Below are positions 1 to 7,032 of a stretch of DNA of 64,000 nucleotides, one piece after another; the first letter of the stretch is position 1; the number at the start of each line of letters is the position of its first letter. Origin of the DNA: Mycobacterium sp. ENV421 (GTDB lineage: Bacteria > Actinomycetota > Actinomycetes > Mycobacteriales > Mycobacteriaceae); contig NZ_PDHO01000005.1 in assembly GCF_002887815.1 (NCBI RefSeq), positions 186,001 through 250,000 on the forward strand, written 5' to 3'. Position numbers and translations under genes: made by a program. The notes under the pieces were generated by a model that was not told the DNA's origin, ran no database searches, and saw nothing but the letters and a program-made list of their open reading frames with translations.

Positions 1-121
1 GTGTGTAGGACCGCGCCAGTGCGGTCATGATGGCCACATGCTCACCGGCCAGCGTGACAAGCGTTGAGTCGTCACCAGCGCCGAGAAAGTCAGCCACGTC
101 CTGCCCGGTCACTGCCGCCAT
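1..121 (-). CDS. Phage head-tail connector-like protein, truncated by window edge
   Basis: The ATG at complement 121 opens 40 codons that run off the left edge. The start MAAVTGQDVADFLG and the following short acidic helix resemble the N-termini of HK97 gp6-type head-tail adaptors. An AGAGAGGG ribosome binding site lies just upstream, and the gene follows the capsid gene, the usual place for a connector. Only the first 40 residues are visible, so the family call rests on position and N-terminal style. Confidence 0.55.
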   Translation of the reverse strand, partial: MAAVTGQDVADFLGAGDDSTLVTLAGEHVAIMTALARSYT

Positions 122-140
122 GCGCGTTACCCTCTCTAGT

Positions 141-183
141 GGAGAACCCCCCAACTTCCTAGTCCGGGCGCGGGGGGTTTTCC
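141..183 (-). terminator. C/G-rich stem-loop between capsid and connector genes
   Basis: A 12-bp stem (GGAGAACCCCCC at 141-152 with GGGGGGTTTTCC at 172-183, one G-T wobble) encloses a 19-nt loop. It sits just downstream of the capsid stop. A T-run follows only on the + strand, so on the operon strand it may act as an attenuator or mRNA-stabilising hairpin rather than a full terminator. Confidence 0.45.
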
Positions 184-227
184 GTTGTCCGGCTACGACT
201 TTCAACACCTATGCGGGTTAGGCCTTT

Positions 228-1082
228 TTAGGCCTCGGTCAGCAGGGTCACAGCCTTGGACTGCAACAGCGCTGTGTCCCAACGCGATACAACGCGGATG
301 CCGATCGAGTCATAGTCGCCCCAGGTCTGATCGAGAATCTTCACCTCGGCGTTCACGTCGCGGGCCACAACAACCTTGCTGAAATCGACCAGCGCGACCC
401 GGTTCTTTGTTGACACGGCCGGAATGTTGTCGGTGACGATCACCGGCAGGCCGAGCAACCGCAGATCGGTGCCGTTCTGGATCGTGTTCGGGTCGATCAC
501 GTACCGCTTATCGGTGGTGCCGACCTTGACCTTGCGGATAGCCGCGAAGCTGGCCGCCGTCATGACCCAATGTGTCGGGCTCACCTTGTTTCCCTGCGCG
601 ACGGCCAGGCCGTCGATCAGGCTGTCGGGGTCGGTCAGGTCCAGCACGCCGGTCGTAATCCCGGTCTGGCGCAGGATGCCCTTGATCGTGTTGGACGCGC
701 CGGTGCCGTCCCACAGGGCCGCGTCGAGTGCGTTGGCCACGTCGGTGACCAGGCGGGTGCGCAGCACACTTTCCAGCCCGACCACACTGGTGCGGATCAG
801 TTCGTTGGACAGCTTGACCAGAACCTTCAACCCCTTGAGGGTCGACGGCAACAGGGTGACCTCATCGAACGCCACGTCACCGTCGCTGATCTGTGCGCCT
901 TCGGCGACGAACCCGGCAGTGACGCCGTTGACGACCCGCGGCACACGAACTGGCGAGCTGGAATCGAGCACGACCGGCCCAGCGGCCAGGAACGTGCTGG
1001 CCTGCTCAAGCGGTTGAACAAGCAGGTTCGCGACCTGCGATTGAATCAGGGTGGAATTGCCCGAAGTTACTTCGATAGCCAT
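228..1082 (-). CDS. Phage major capsid protein (HK97 fold)
   Basis: This 284-residue protein would be the main shell subunit of the phage head. The N-terminal stretch with VRVPRVVNG and FVAEGAQI, the K-L-S-N-E-L segment near residue 93 and the later DAALWDG and GILRQTG motifs are typical of HK97 gp5-type capsids without a long N-terminal delta domain. The length suits a capsid that uses a separate scaffold, and a scaffold-like gene lies two genes upstream. The ATG has an AAGGAC site about 10 nt upstream. No prohead protease gene is visible between portal and capsid. Confidence 0.85.
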   Translation of the reverse strand: MAIEVTSGNSTLIQSQVANLLVQPLEQASTFLAAGPVVLDSSSPVRVPRVVNGVTAGFVAEGAQISDGDVAFDEVTLLPSTLKGLKVLVKLSNELIRTSVVGLESVLRTRLVTDVANALDAALWDGTGASNTIKGILRQTGITTGVLDLTDPDSLIDGLAVAQGNKVSPTHWVMTAASFAAIRKVKVGTTDKRYVIDPNTIQNGTDLRLLGLPVIVTDNIPAVSTKNRVALVDFSKVVVARDVNAEVKILDQTWGDYDSIGIRVVSRWDTALLQSKAVTLLTEA

Positions 1083-1142
1083 CGGTGAAAGTCCTTACGA
1101 CATAGGGATATTCGCAGAATTTCCCTTGCCGCCAGGACAACT

Positions 1143-1173
1143 GTGGGGCCGGTCCACCAGGAACCGACCCCAC
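1143..1173 (-). other. Stem-loop upstream of capsid gene
   Basis: GTGGGGCCGGT (1143-1153) pairs with ACCGACCCCAC (1163-1173) around a 9-nt loop, with one G-U pair on the operon strand. It lies in the 125-bp gap before the capsid start and lacks a T-run. A role in mRNA processing or differential capsid expression is plausible but unproven. Confidence 0.4.
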
Positions 1174-1207
1174 CAGTTTACCCCCAGGGGGTATTGCAGT
1201 GATGATC

Positions 1208-1420
1208 TCAGGTGGTTTCGCGACCCTCCATCTTTTTGCGGATCTCGGGGCGCACGTCGGCGTCTGTCAGCTCTGCCCCGGTCTCCTTGCGGTAGGCGTC
1301 GATGAAATACGCGACCGCCTGATCCTCGGTGAGGCCGTCGGGGATCTCGATGGTTCGGTCGTACTGCTCTTTGATCTGGCGCTCAAGATCAGCGGCGATA
1401 TCGTCGGAGAACGATGCCAT
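1208..1420 (-). CDS. Small phage protein of unknown function
   Basis: This 70-residue acidic, mostly helical protein (MASFSDDIAADLERQIKEQY at the start) lies between the scaffold-like and capsid genes. A GAGAGG ribosome binding site precedes the ATG. The family is not recognised. Small proteins in this position are often head decoration or assembly factors, but nothing in the sequence decides that. Confidence 0.65.
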   Translation of the reverse strand: MASFSDDIAADLERQIKEQYDRTIEIPDGLTEDQAVAYFIDAYRKETGAELTDADVRPEIRKKMEGRETT

Positions 1421-1516
1421 TAGGCGTACCTCTCTGTAGTGGTGGCCGACGAAGTTTAGGCCCGTCCACCGACAGCCAGCGCCGCTTTCAGGTGGGCATT
1501 CGAGTCTCGCCCGGCG

Positions 1517-1951
1517 TCAGGTCCGTTCTTTGAGCATGCCGAGCAGTGAGAACGGTTCGGAGGTACCGCCGCGGTTGCCCTGTCCGATGTCGCCAACCGG
1601 CTTGCGGCTCGCAAGGTGCGGCCTGTCGGCCAGCAATGCGTCAATCGCGGCCGTCAGCGCGTCGGTATCGTCCAGGTGCTCGGCGTCGAATGGGAGGTCT
1701 GTCGGGTCCGCCAAGCGGCCGGTGGACCGGACCAGCTCGGTATGAAGCCGCTGCGCGTAGGCGTCGGCCTGGTGGGCACGCTGGCGGTAGCGGCCGTTCT
1801 CCTGCCGCAGCTTCTCAACCACCGACCGCGGAAACGTCTCGGCGTTCTCGTCGGTGATGTCCTCGGCCGCGGTGTCGTCGGGCTCTGTGGTGTCCTCGGT
1901 GACGGCCGTCTCGTCAGCGTCAGGAACAATGTCGGTATCGGTGTCGGTCAT
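1517..1951 (-). CDS. Probable phage scaffolding protein
   Basis: The protein has 144 residues. The first ~40 are a strongly acidic, disordered Asp/Thr/Glu segment, followed by a coiled-coil-like helix around VVEKLRQENGRYRQRAHQAD and a C-terminal tail ending GMLKERT. An acidic N-terminus followed by a coiled coil is usual for scaffolds that co-assemble with a capsid lacking a delta domain. The ATG at 1951 was chosen because it overlaps the upstream stop as ATGA and follows a GGAAAGG site; a longer in-frame extension upstream only shadows the neighbouring gene. Confidence 0.7.
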   Translation of the reverse strand: MTDTDTDIVPDADETAVTEDTTEPDDTAAEDITDENAETFPRSVVEKLRQENGRYRQRAHQADAYAQRLHTELVRSTGRLADPTDLPFDAEHLDDTDALTAAIDALLADRPHLASRKPVGDIGQGNRGGTSEPFSLLGMLKERT

Positions 1952-2514
1952 GGTGCTTTCCTTTCCATGGTGACGATTTCGGTCTGGCAGTTGCAGCCGT
2001 AGTGCCGTTTGAAATGAGCGTCTTTCGGGAAGATCCGGCCGTCCTCGGCCCAGCGGACACACCGTTCGCACGGGTCGGCGTCGAGGACGCGCCGCCAGCC
2101 GGTGACCACCGGTAGCTGGGTAATGATCTCGGCAACGGTCTGTTGGCCCGTGTCGAGCACTTCGGAGCGGGCAAGGCGTTCCAACCGCATCGAGGCGGAT
2201 GGGTCAGCGGCCGTGTCATCGAGGACTGTGGCCACTGCCCGCGCAAGGCGTTCGGTGTCATCGACTGGCGGCGCGATCCCGGTCGGGGGTGTGGCCGCGC
2301 GCGTGGCACGTTCGACGCTCGTAGCCACGAACAGCGCCGCCAGCGTCGCCGCTGCGGCGTTCCCGGCCGCCACAACGGCCGCGATGGCGGCGATGGTCTC
2401 CGCTCGAGATAGACCGCTGGACACGTAGACATGCAGCGCCGCCGCAGCCGTCCACCCGGCCAGATCGGCGGTGAGCTCCTGATACCGACCGGTTCCGGTC
2501 GTTGCCGCCGTCAT
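1948..2514 (-). CDS. Phage minor head protein (MuF-like, Cys-containing C-terminus)
   Basis: This 188-residue protein is coupled to both the portal and scaffold genes by ATGA overlaps. The N-terminal two thirds are Ala-rich and helical. The C-terminus has DPCERCVRWAEDGRIF and a later GCNCQTE, a CxxC...CxC arrangement typical of the MuF/VG15-type minor capsid module, which may bind zinc. Its place directly after the portal gene is standard for this family. The protein is short compared with full MuF proteins and may represent only the C-terminal module plus a helical stalk. Confidence 0.7.
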   Translation of the reverse strand: MTAATTGTGRYQELTADLAGWTAAAALHVYVSSGLSRAETIAAIAAVVAAGNAAAATLAALFVATSVERATRAATPPTGIAPPVDDTERLARAVATVLDDTAADPSASMRLERLARSEVLDTGQQTVAEIITQLPVVTGWRRVLDADPCERCVRWAEDGRIFPKDAHFKRHYGCNCQTEIVTMERKAP

Positions 2515-3863
2515 GCTGCGCCGCCGCGGAGCAAGGTCACACCGGCCCCGTCGAGAGCTTCCCCGCGGCGGGCCACCCGGATCTCCGCAATTTCGTCATC
2601 GGAGTAGCCGAGCTTGGCCAGCGCAGCCGAGATCGGCAGCAACCCGGCCTGATACAGCTTGACCACGGCGTCGGCCTCTTGTGCCACCGAGCGGGTGGCG
2701 GCGTCGGCCCACTGGACCCGTACCTCTACCTGTGCGGGGTCGACGCCATCGCGGACGGCGACCATGAGCTTGCCGACCTGTTCCCACGCCCGCCCGAAGG
2801 TGGCTTGCCGCGCCTCGGCGCGGGCGGTCAGGGACGCCTCAGCGGCCCGCAGCGCGTCGGCGCTGGCGGGGTTGTCGGTGAAGACGCCCACGTAGTGAGC
2901 GGGAAGTGTTGACACAGCCATGATCTGGCCGAGCAGCACCCGGACGCTGGCCTCATACCCGCCGAGGTCGGCAGCGGCGAGTTGGCCGAACTTGGCGGCA
3001 TCACTTTCCGAGATCATGGCCCGATGCCCTTCGGGGATCGGGTTGACCTCGGCCATGACCGGCTGGCCGTCGTCGTCCAAGACGGGGTTGCCGTCGTCGT
3101 CGGTCACCGGTTCCTCGGTCAGCTCGATGCCAGTGGCCCAACGCCGCGGACGGCCGACGAACTCGCTGGTGACCATCATGTCGGCCAGGCTCTTGTTCAG
3201 CGCGTCCACTAGCGGCTTGAGGTCGTCAATCTCCGAGCAGCCCCAATCACCGACGATCCGGTCAGCGTTGCGGAGGTTCACGACCGGCACCACGCCGAGC
3301 GGATTCGGGATCACCCCGATTGTCGTGAACCCGGTCGCCACAGCGCCTTGCTGGTTAGCCCGCAGCCGGCGAATCTCGTCGGGCTGGTACACCACGGCCT
3401 CGGTCGTCTTGGCTTGCTTGTCCTCCCAGCGCTTCACGGCGGCGACGACTTCACGGCTGCCGGGGTCGGTGAGCACCGCTACTTGCTTGGCGCTCTCGAC
3501 GGTGACCTGAGGACGGCCAGTGCGATCGGCCCAGACGATCACGTAGGAATCGCCCAGCAGCAACGCTTCCCGGTGGGCGACCCCCGACGTCTGATCGAGA
3601 TCGTTCCGCAGCCAGTCGGCCCACAGATCAGCGTCTCCGGTGAACCCGGTTACCCGTAGCCGCTCGGCCAGCGCGGTCACTGCCAGCCGCGGAATGTTCG
3701 ACGCCATGACGCCGAACCGGTTCCCCAAGGCCGTCTTGGCTTCTGGCGACAGGAAGGCCAACGGCTGGCGACCCTCGTAGTAACGGTCCAGATCTGCATA
3801 CCGCGCCAGCGGTTCATTCAACCGCTGCAGGAGGGTGGTCAGCAGCTCGGTTTGGGTGGTCAT
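2511..3863 (-). CDS. Phage portal protein (SPP1 gp6-like)
   Basis: At 450 residues this would form the dodecameric portal through which DNA enters the head. The opening with RYADLDRYYEGRQPL and then LGNRFGVMASNIPRLAV is characteristic of SPP1-type portals of actinobacteriophages. The acidic insert VTDDDGNPVLDDDGQ near residue 255 lies in the loop region of the family. The gene overlaps terminase upstream and the minor head gene downstream by ATGA, so portal, terminase and head genes are probably translated together. Confidence 0.88.
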   Translation of the reverse strand: MTTQTELLTTLLQRLNEPLARYADLDRYYEGRQPLAFLSPEAKTALGNRFGVMASNIPRLAVTALAERLRVTGFTGDADLWADWLRNDLDQTSGVAHREALLLGDSYVIVWADRTGRPQVTVESAKQVAVLTDPGSREVVAAVKRWEDKQAKTTEAVVYQPDEIRRLRANQQGAVATGFTTIGVIPNPLGVVPVVNLRNADRIVGDWGCSEIDDLKPLVDALNKSLADMMVTSEFVGRPRRWATGIELTEEPVTDDDGNPVLDDDGQPVMAEVNPIPEGHRAMISESDAAKFGQLAAADLGGYEASVRVLLGQIMAVSTLPAHYVGVFTDNPASADALRAAEASLTARAEARQATFGRAWEQVGKLMVAVRDGVDPAQVEVRVQWADAATRSVAQEADAVVKLYQAGLLPISAALAKLGYSDDEIAEIRVARRGEALDGAGVTLLRGGAA

Positions 3864-5314
3864 GATGCAAAACTCCTGACTCGCTTACGGTTCCGCTGTT
3901 GGTGCCATGCCGCCCGATCGAATGCCACGATCGCGGCAACGGCGGCGTCGATCTTGCGGGGACTCCCACGCTTGTCTTTGCTCACTAGATCGCCGAGCGG
4001 CGTCGATTTCGCCACGCAATGGGCAACGTGAGCGGCCACCCGCGGATCTCCGTCGTGGGTAACGGAACGCCTCGCCACTGCCTGGTACAGCCGATCCGTA
4101 GCCGGTGCCATCCGCTGCGCGTTCGCGGTGTTCCATTCGAGGACCCGGCGCTCACCGTGCCGTTGTGCCCACTGCTCGATCTCGCTGCGCCAGCCCCACG
4201 GGTCGGCAGCTAGTTCAATCACGTCGTATTTCTGGAAAGCCATCTGCACGGCCATATCCACGTCGGCGCGGGGCACCCGCCAGCGCGGATCGCCGGGGTT
4301 CTCCCAGATGGCCTCTAGCCAGATATGGCCATCGAGCGTGCAACCGACCAGCGCTGTGGAGTCACCGGACGCCGAACCGTCGAATGCCAGCACGACACGA
4401 TCACGGGACTGTACGTCGTGCTGCGCCACGCAGGCGTCCCACGCACCCCACGGCAGCCAGGACTCCACGCCGGTGACCCACTGCCCCAACCGAAGCTGCC
4501 GGAACACCGGCTCCCGAATCGTCTTACGAGCCGACTCGATGCCGTCTTCCGACAGAAACGGATCTCGACACGCCAGCGCCGGATTGCCGACCCGCCATGC
4601 CCGGCGGTCGGTCACGGCGCAGCCGTCCGGGGCGGCGAACTCCCGGAAGTAAAACGCCGGATCGGTACCCGCGCGGCCATGCTCGACGAGCCGGAACATG
4701 ATGCTGTCGGGCGAGCTGGCCGGGGTGCTGATTGCCAGCGTCAGCGATTCCGGCCGCTTACCCGAGACGCTCGTCACTGCCTCCCATACGGCCTCGGTCA
4801 CCACGTGCAGCTCGTCCACGATCAACAGGGAGGGGTCATGGCCGTGTAGGGCACCGGGTTCGGCGGGCAGCGGCAACAGGGTGGCGTCGTTTTCGGGCAG
4901 ATACAACCGATCCGCATACACCTGCATACGTTCTGCCAGAACAGAATTCAACTCAACCATTCGTTTGGCGTACTTGAGCGTGATGTTGGCCTGACGCTGA
5001 TCCGACGCGACCACCAGCACCTCAGCGGACGGGGGACCGACGAACATCTCTGCGAGTCCCAAGGCCGACGCGAGCATCGTTTTCCCGTTGGCCCGCGGGA
5101 TGCTTACCAGCGAGGTACGGATACCGGGTGCGTACGAGCCGCCGATGATCTCGCGCTGAAAGGTCCGTAGCCGGAACGGCTCACCGGCACCCTGACCACG
5201 CGGGGTCACCAGGTACTTGCCGATGAACCTCTCACGGCGGCGTGCGCGGTCGGCCGACCAACGCGACAGGTCGAGCGGTGCCGCGCGCACGGTGCCCTTC
5301 GGTCCGGCCCTCAT
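3860..5314 (-). CDS. Phage terminase large subunit
   Basis: This is a DNA-packaging motor with an N-terminal ATPase and C-terminal nuclease, 484 residues from the chosen start. Walker A is SIPRANGKT (about 71-79) and Walker B plus catalytic Glu is LLIVDE (about 163-168). The nuclease domain begins at VLAFDGSASGDST, and a late Asp lies in KIDAAVAAIV. The ATG at 5314 overlaps the HNH stop as ATGA, as do all other joints in this operon; an in-frame ATG at 5332 lacks a ribosome site. No small-terminase gene is recognisable next to it. Confidence 0.9.
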   Translation of the reverse strand: MRAGPKGTVRAAPLDLSRWSADRARRRERFIGKYLVTPRGQGAGEPFRLRTFQREIIGGSYAPGIRTSLVSIPRANGKTMLASALGLAEMFVGPPSAEVLVVASDQRQANITLKYAKRMVELNSVLAERMQVYADRLYLPENDATLLPLPAEPGALHGHDPSLLIVDELHVVTEAVWEAVTSVSGKRPESLTLAISTPASSPDSIMFRLVEHGRAGTDPAFYFREFAAPDGCAVTDRRAWRVGNPALACRDPFLSEDGIESARKTIREPVFRQLRLGQWVTGVESWLPWGAWDACVAQHDVQSRDRVVLAFDGSASGDSTALVGCTLDGHIWLEAIWENPGDPRWRVPRADVDMAVQMAFQKYDVIELAADPWGWRSEIEQWAQRHGERRVLEWNTANAQRMAPATDRLYQAVARRSVTHDGDPRVAAHVAHCVAKSTPLGDLVSKDKRGSPRKIDAAVAAIVAFDRAAWHQQRNRKRVRSFAS

Positions 5315-6111
5315 AGGCTGACCCCATGACATTCGAGTGGACAGACGAGAGCCGTTTTGAGGCCGCTCGTAACGCGCTGGCCTACATCACGTTCTTGCAC
5401 ACCCGTCCGGCCGGAAGCGATATGACCGAGGCGAACAACCTGCATACCGCGATGCTCAATGACCTCACGGATGCGGGAGCTGACAGCGACGAAGCGATGG
5501 CCCTGATGTACAGCGGCAACGTCACGGTGATGAACCTCGTGCTGCATGTTGCCGCCCAGCGCAGCGGGCTCAGTGTTGTCGAACTGCTGGGCGAGGTCGG
5601 GGTGTTGCTCAACGAATTGGATTCCTAGCGCAGCGGGTGCGTTTGCCAGCACCGATCCTGCGTTTGCTGGCTGTGCCGCCACAGCCCGGATCTCGGTGTG
5701 TAACTCAGATTTGGCCTTCCCGTGGGGCTCCATAGGGCTGGCCGGAGGGGCATAGCCCCTGGTCGGGGTGACAGCGGCAGTTTGCTGGCCGTGACCGGGA
5801 GTTTGCTGGCGACGCGCAGCGCCCCGGCGTCGGTTGCACCGTCCGCACACCACGTCGATGTCCCGCAGCCGGATCGGCTTTCCGGCAGCCTTGCGCGCCC
5901 ACGCTTCCGGCGAGTGGTCGGCTTGCAGATCCTCGGTGGCCCCGCAGTCGGAGCACCACGGCTGCAACCGCCGTGCCCTGACGCTGAGACGGTCCCATGC
6001 CGCGTCATACCCGCACAAGCGGGGCGATGCTTTCGGTGACCAGTTCCGGGCGTGCTCGGGGCAGCGGGAGCCATCAGACGGTTCGCCGCATTCCAGACAG
6101 GGACGCAGCAT
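5311..6111 (-). CDS. HNH endonuclease with an unusual C-terminal extension
   Basis: Residues 1-100 form a phage HNH nuclease: CLECG...CPEH and CSDCG...CGRC cysteine pairs, DHSPEAW as the catalytic region and CNRRRG at the end. Such HNH proteins usually sit beside the terminase and are needed for genome cleavage during packaging. The frame stays open to 266 residues, but the last ~105 codons lie antisense, in codon register, to a convincing rightward gene at 5326-5628. The extension therefore may be a read-through of little function. The stop nevertheless forms an ATGA junction with terminase. The start directly abuts the stop of the upstream 84-residue gene (TAAATG). Confidence 0.8.
   Translation of the reverse strand: MLRPCLECGEPSDGSRCPEHARNWSPKASPRLCGYDAAWDRLSVRARRLQPWCSDCGATEDLQADHSPEAWARKAAGKPIRLRDIDVVCGRCNRRRGAARRQQTPGHGQQTAAVTPTRGYAPPASPMEPHGKAKSELHTEIRAVAAQPANAGSVLANAPAALGIQFVEQHPDLAQQFDNTEPAALGGNMQHEVHHRDVAAVHQGHRFVAVSSRIREVIEHRGMQVVRLGHIASGRTGVQERDVGQRVTSGLKTALVCPLECHGVSL
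5326..5628 (+). CDS. Rightward small protein inside the leftward packaging operon
   Basis: This 100-residue protein begins MTFEWTDESRFEAARNALAY and ends LLGEVGVLLNELDS. It has a balanced amphipathic helical composition. Most codons end in G or C while first positions are mixed, which is the host coding pattern; the antisense frame lacks it. It is the only gene of the element on the + strand and overlaps the HNH and terminase starts. The ribosome site is weak. The family is not recognised. A moron-type or regulatory gene is possible. Confidence 0.55.
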   Translation: MTFEWTDESRFEAARNALAYITFLHTRPAGSDMTEANNLHTAMLNDLTDAGADSDEAMALMYSGNVTVMNLVLHVAAQRSGLSVVELLGEVGVLLNELDS

Positions 6112-6366
6112 TTAATTGAATCCCTTCTCCGCGATCTGCGCCAAAGTACGGCGGCGAAGTTCTTCGATCGGTGTGAGTGGATCGTTCTTTGTCACCACCG
6201 AGATAATCCGCAGCAATCGTTGGACGATTTCCAGAAGGTTCGAGACGACCGGCGCGGCGTCCTGTCCGTCGAACAGCGCGCTAATTGAATCCTCGTCTCG
6301 GTCGGCGTAGGCGTCGATCAATGCCAGCGCTGTCAGCAGCGCACTATATTCCTCCGTCGTCGCCAT
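6112..6366 (-). CDS. Small phage protein of unknown function
   Basis: An 84-residue helical protein begins MATTEEYSALLTALALIDAY and ends AQIAEKGFN. GGGAGAA lies 7-8 nt before the ATG and the stop directly abuts the HNH start. Its position, upstream of HNH and terminase, is where a small terminase might be expected. However, no DNA-binding helix-turn-helix is evident, so I do not make that call. Confidence 0.65.
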   Translation of the reverse strand: MATTEEYSALLTALALIDAYADRDEDSISALFDGQDAAPVVSNLLEIVQRLLRIISVVTKNDPLTPIEELRRRTLAQIAEKGFN

Positions 6367-6428
6367 TTTACTATTCTCCCATTACGCGAATTATCGGCAG
6401 GCCAATTGTCATTTTGATATCGCCGTCC

Positions 6429-6485
6429 GTGTCGCCACAGCCCGCGAACCGTGTCTCTGTCGGGCTCGGGTGGCTGTGGCGACAC
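6429..6485 (-). terminator. Long perfect inverted repeat downstream of Zn-motif gene
   Basis: GTGTCGCCACAGCC (6429-6442) and GGCTGTGGCGACAC (6472-6485) are perfect 14-bp inverted arms around a 29-nt loop. They lie in the 130-bp gap between two leftward genes. No T-run follows, so it could be an intrinsic structure that limits read-through, or a protein-binding site. Confidence 0.5.
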
Positions 6486-6496
6486 CGACGCCCGTC

Positions 6497-6706
6497 TTAG
6501 CATGTATCGACGTCAGGGGACCAGAAACAGGTCCATGTGTGGCCGTTGCCGCACACGTAATAGGCCGTCAACATCGAGCCCGGACCATTCCAGTCAATTT
6601 GATCCGGAGACGTGAGAGCGTCCATTCGGCCACGGCCACAGATCTCTACACAGCTACGGCAGTAGTCACACAAACCCACGCAATCTAATTCAGCATTTGC
6701 TGTCAT
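6497..6706 (-). CDS. Small cysteine-rich (probable zinc-binding) phage protein
   Basis: About 69 residues contain eight cysteines, including CDYCRSCVEIC near the N-terminus and a later VCGNGHTWTC that resembles a zinc ribbon half. The second of two adjacent ATG codons (6706) was chosen because it stands 5 nt from a GGAGAGG site. The frame is open a further 110 codons upstream, but those codons come from the repeat-rich origin-like region and give a Trp/His/Pro-rich nonsense sequence. Function is unknown. Confidence 0.6.
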   Translation of the reverse strand: MTANAELDCVGLCDYCRSCVEICGRGRMDALTSPDQIDWNGPGSMLTAYYVCGNGHTWTCFWSPDVDTC

Positions 6707-6744
6707 CATTGCCTCTCCGTTGATACTCGGTGTTTCGCTGAAAT

Positions 6745-7017
6745 GGTGCGGCACCTGTGGCACATAGGTGCGGCACCGCAAAAGTGCAGGTAATAGGTGG
6801 TGTGGCACCCATGGCACCCGTGGCACCCCTAGGGCGAAAAATGCAATCCCTTTGATATGGATATAAATTAATTTAATTAATTGGGCTCTACGTAACGCGT
6901 AGTGCTGTAGGTGTGAATTTTTCCGAGACGGGTGCCACGGGTGCCACAAGTGCCACACCCACCCTGACCCGTGGTTATGGCGTTGGCTCGCGTGCCACAC
7001 CGGGTGCCACGGTGCCA
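6745..7017. other. Candidate replication origin: inverted TGGCACCC iterons around an AT-rich core
   Basis: The 326 bp between two genes (6707-7032) hold no credible CDS. Three direct TGGCACCC units (6803-6810, 6812-6819, 6821-6828) lie left of an AT-only-like core at 6851-6882. On the right are inverted units GGGTGCCA at 6930-6937, 6939-6946 and 7002-7009, plus near-matches at 6949, 6991 and 7010. Two GGTGCGGCACC near-palindromes flank the left array (from 6745). Iterons flanking an AT-rich melting region next to a P-loop replication gene are a classic plasmid or satellite origin layout. Confidence 0.6.
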
Positions 7018-7032
7018 CCTCAAGTACCGGCA

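Noticed and set aside
6745..7017. CRISPR-like array
   Set aside because: Repeat units are 8 bp with 1-2 bp spacing and occur in both orientations; no spacers or cas genes.
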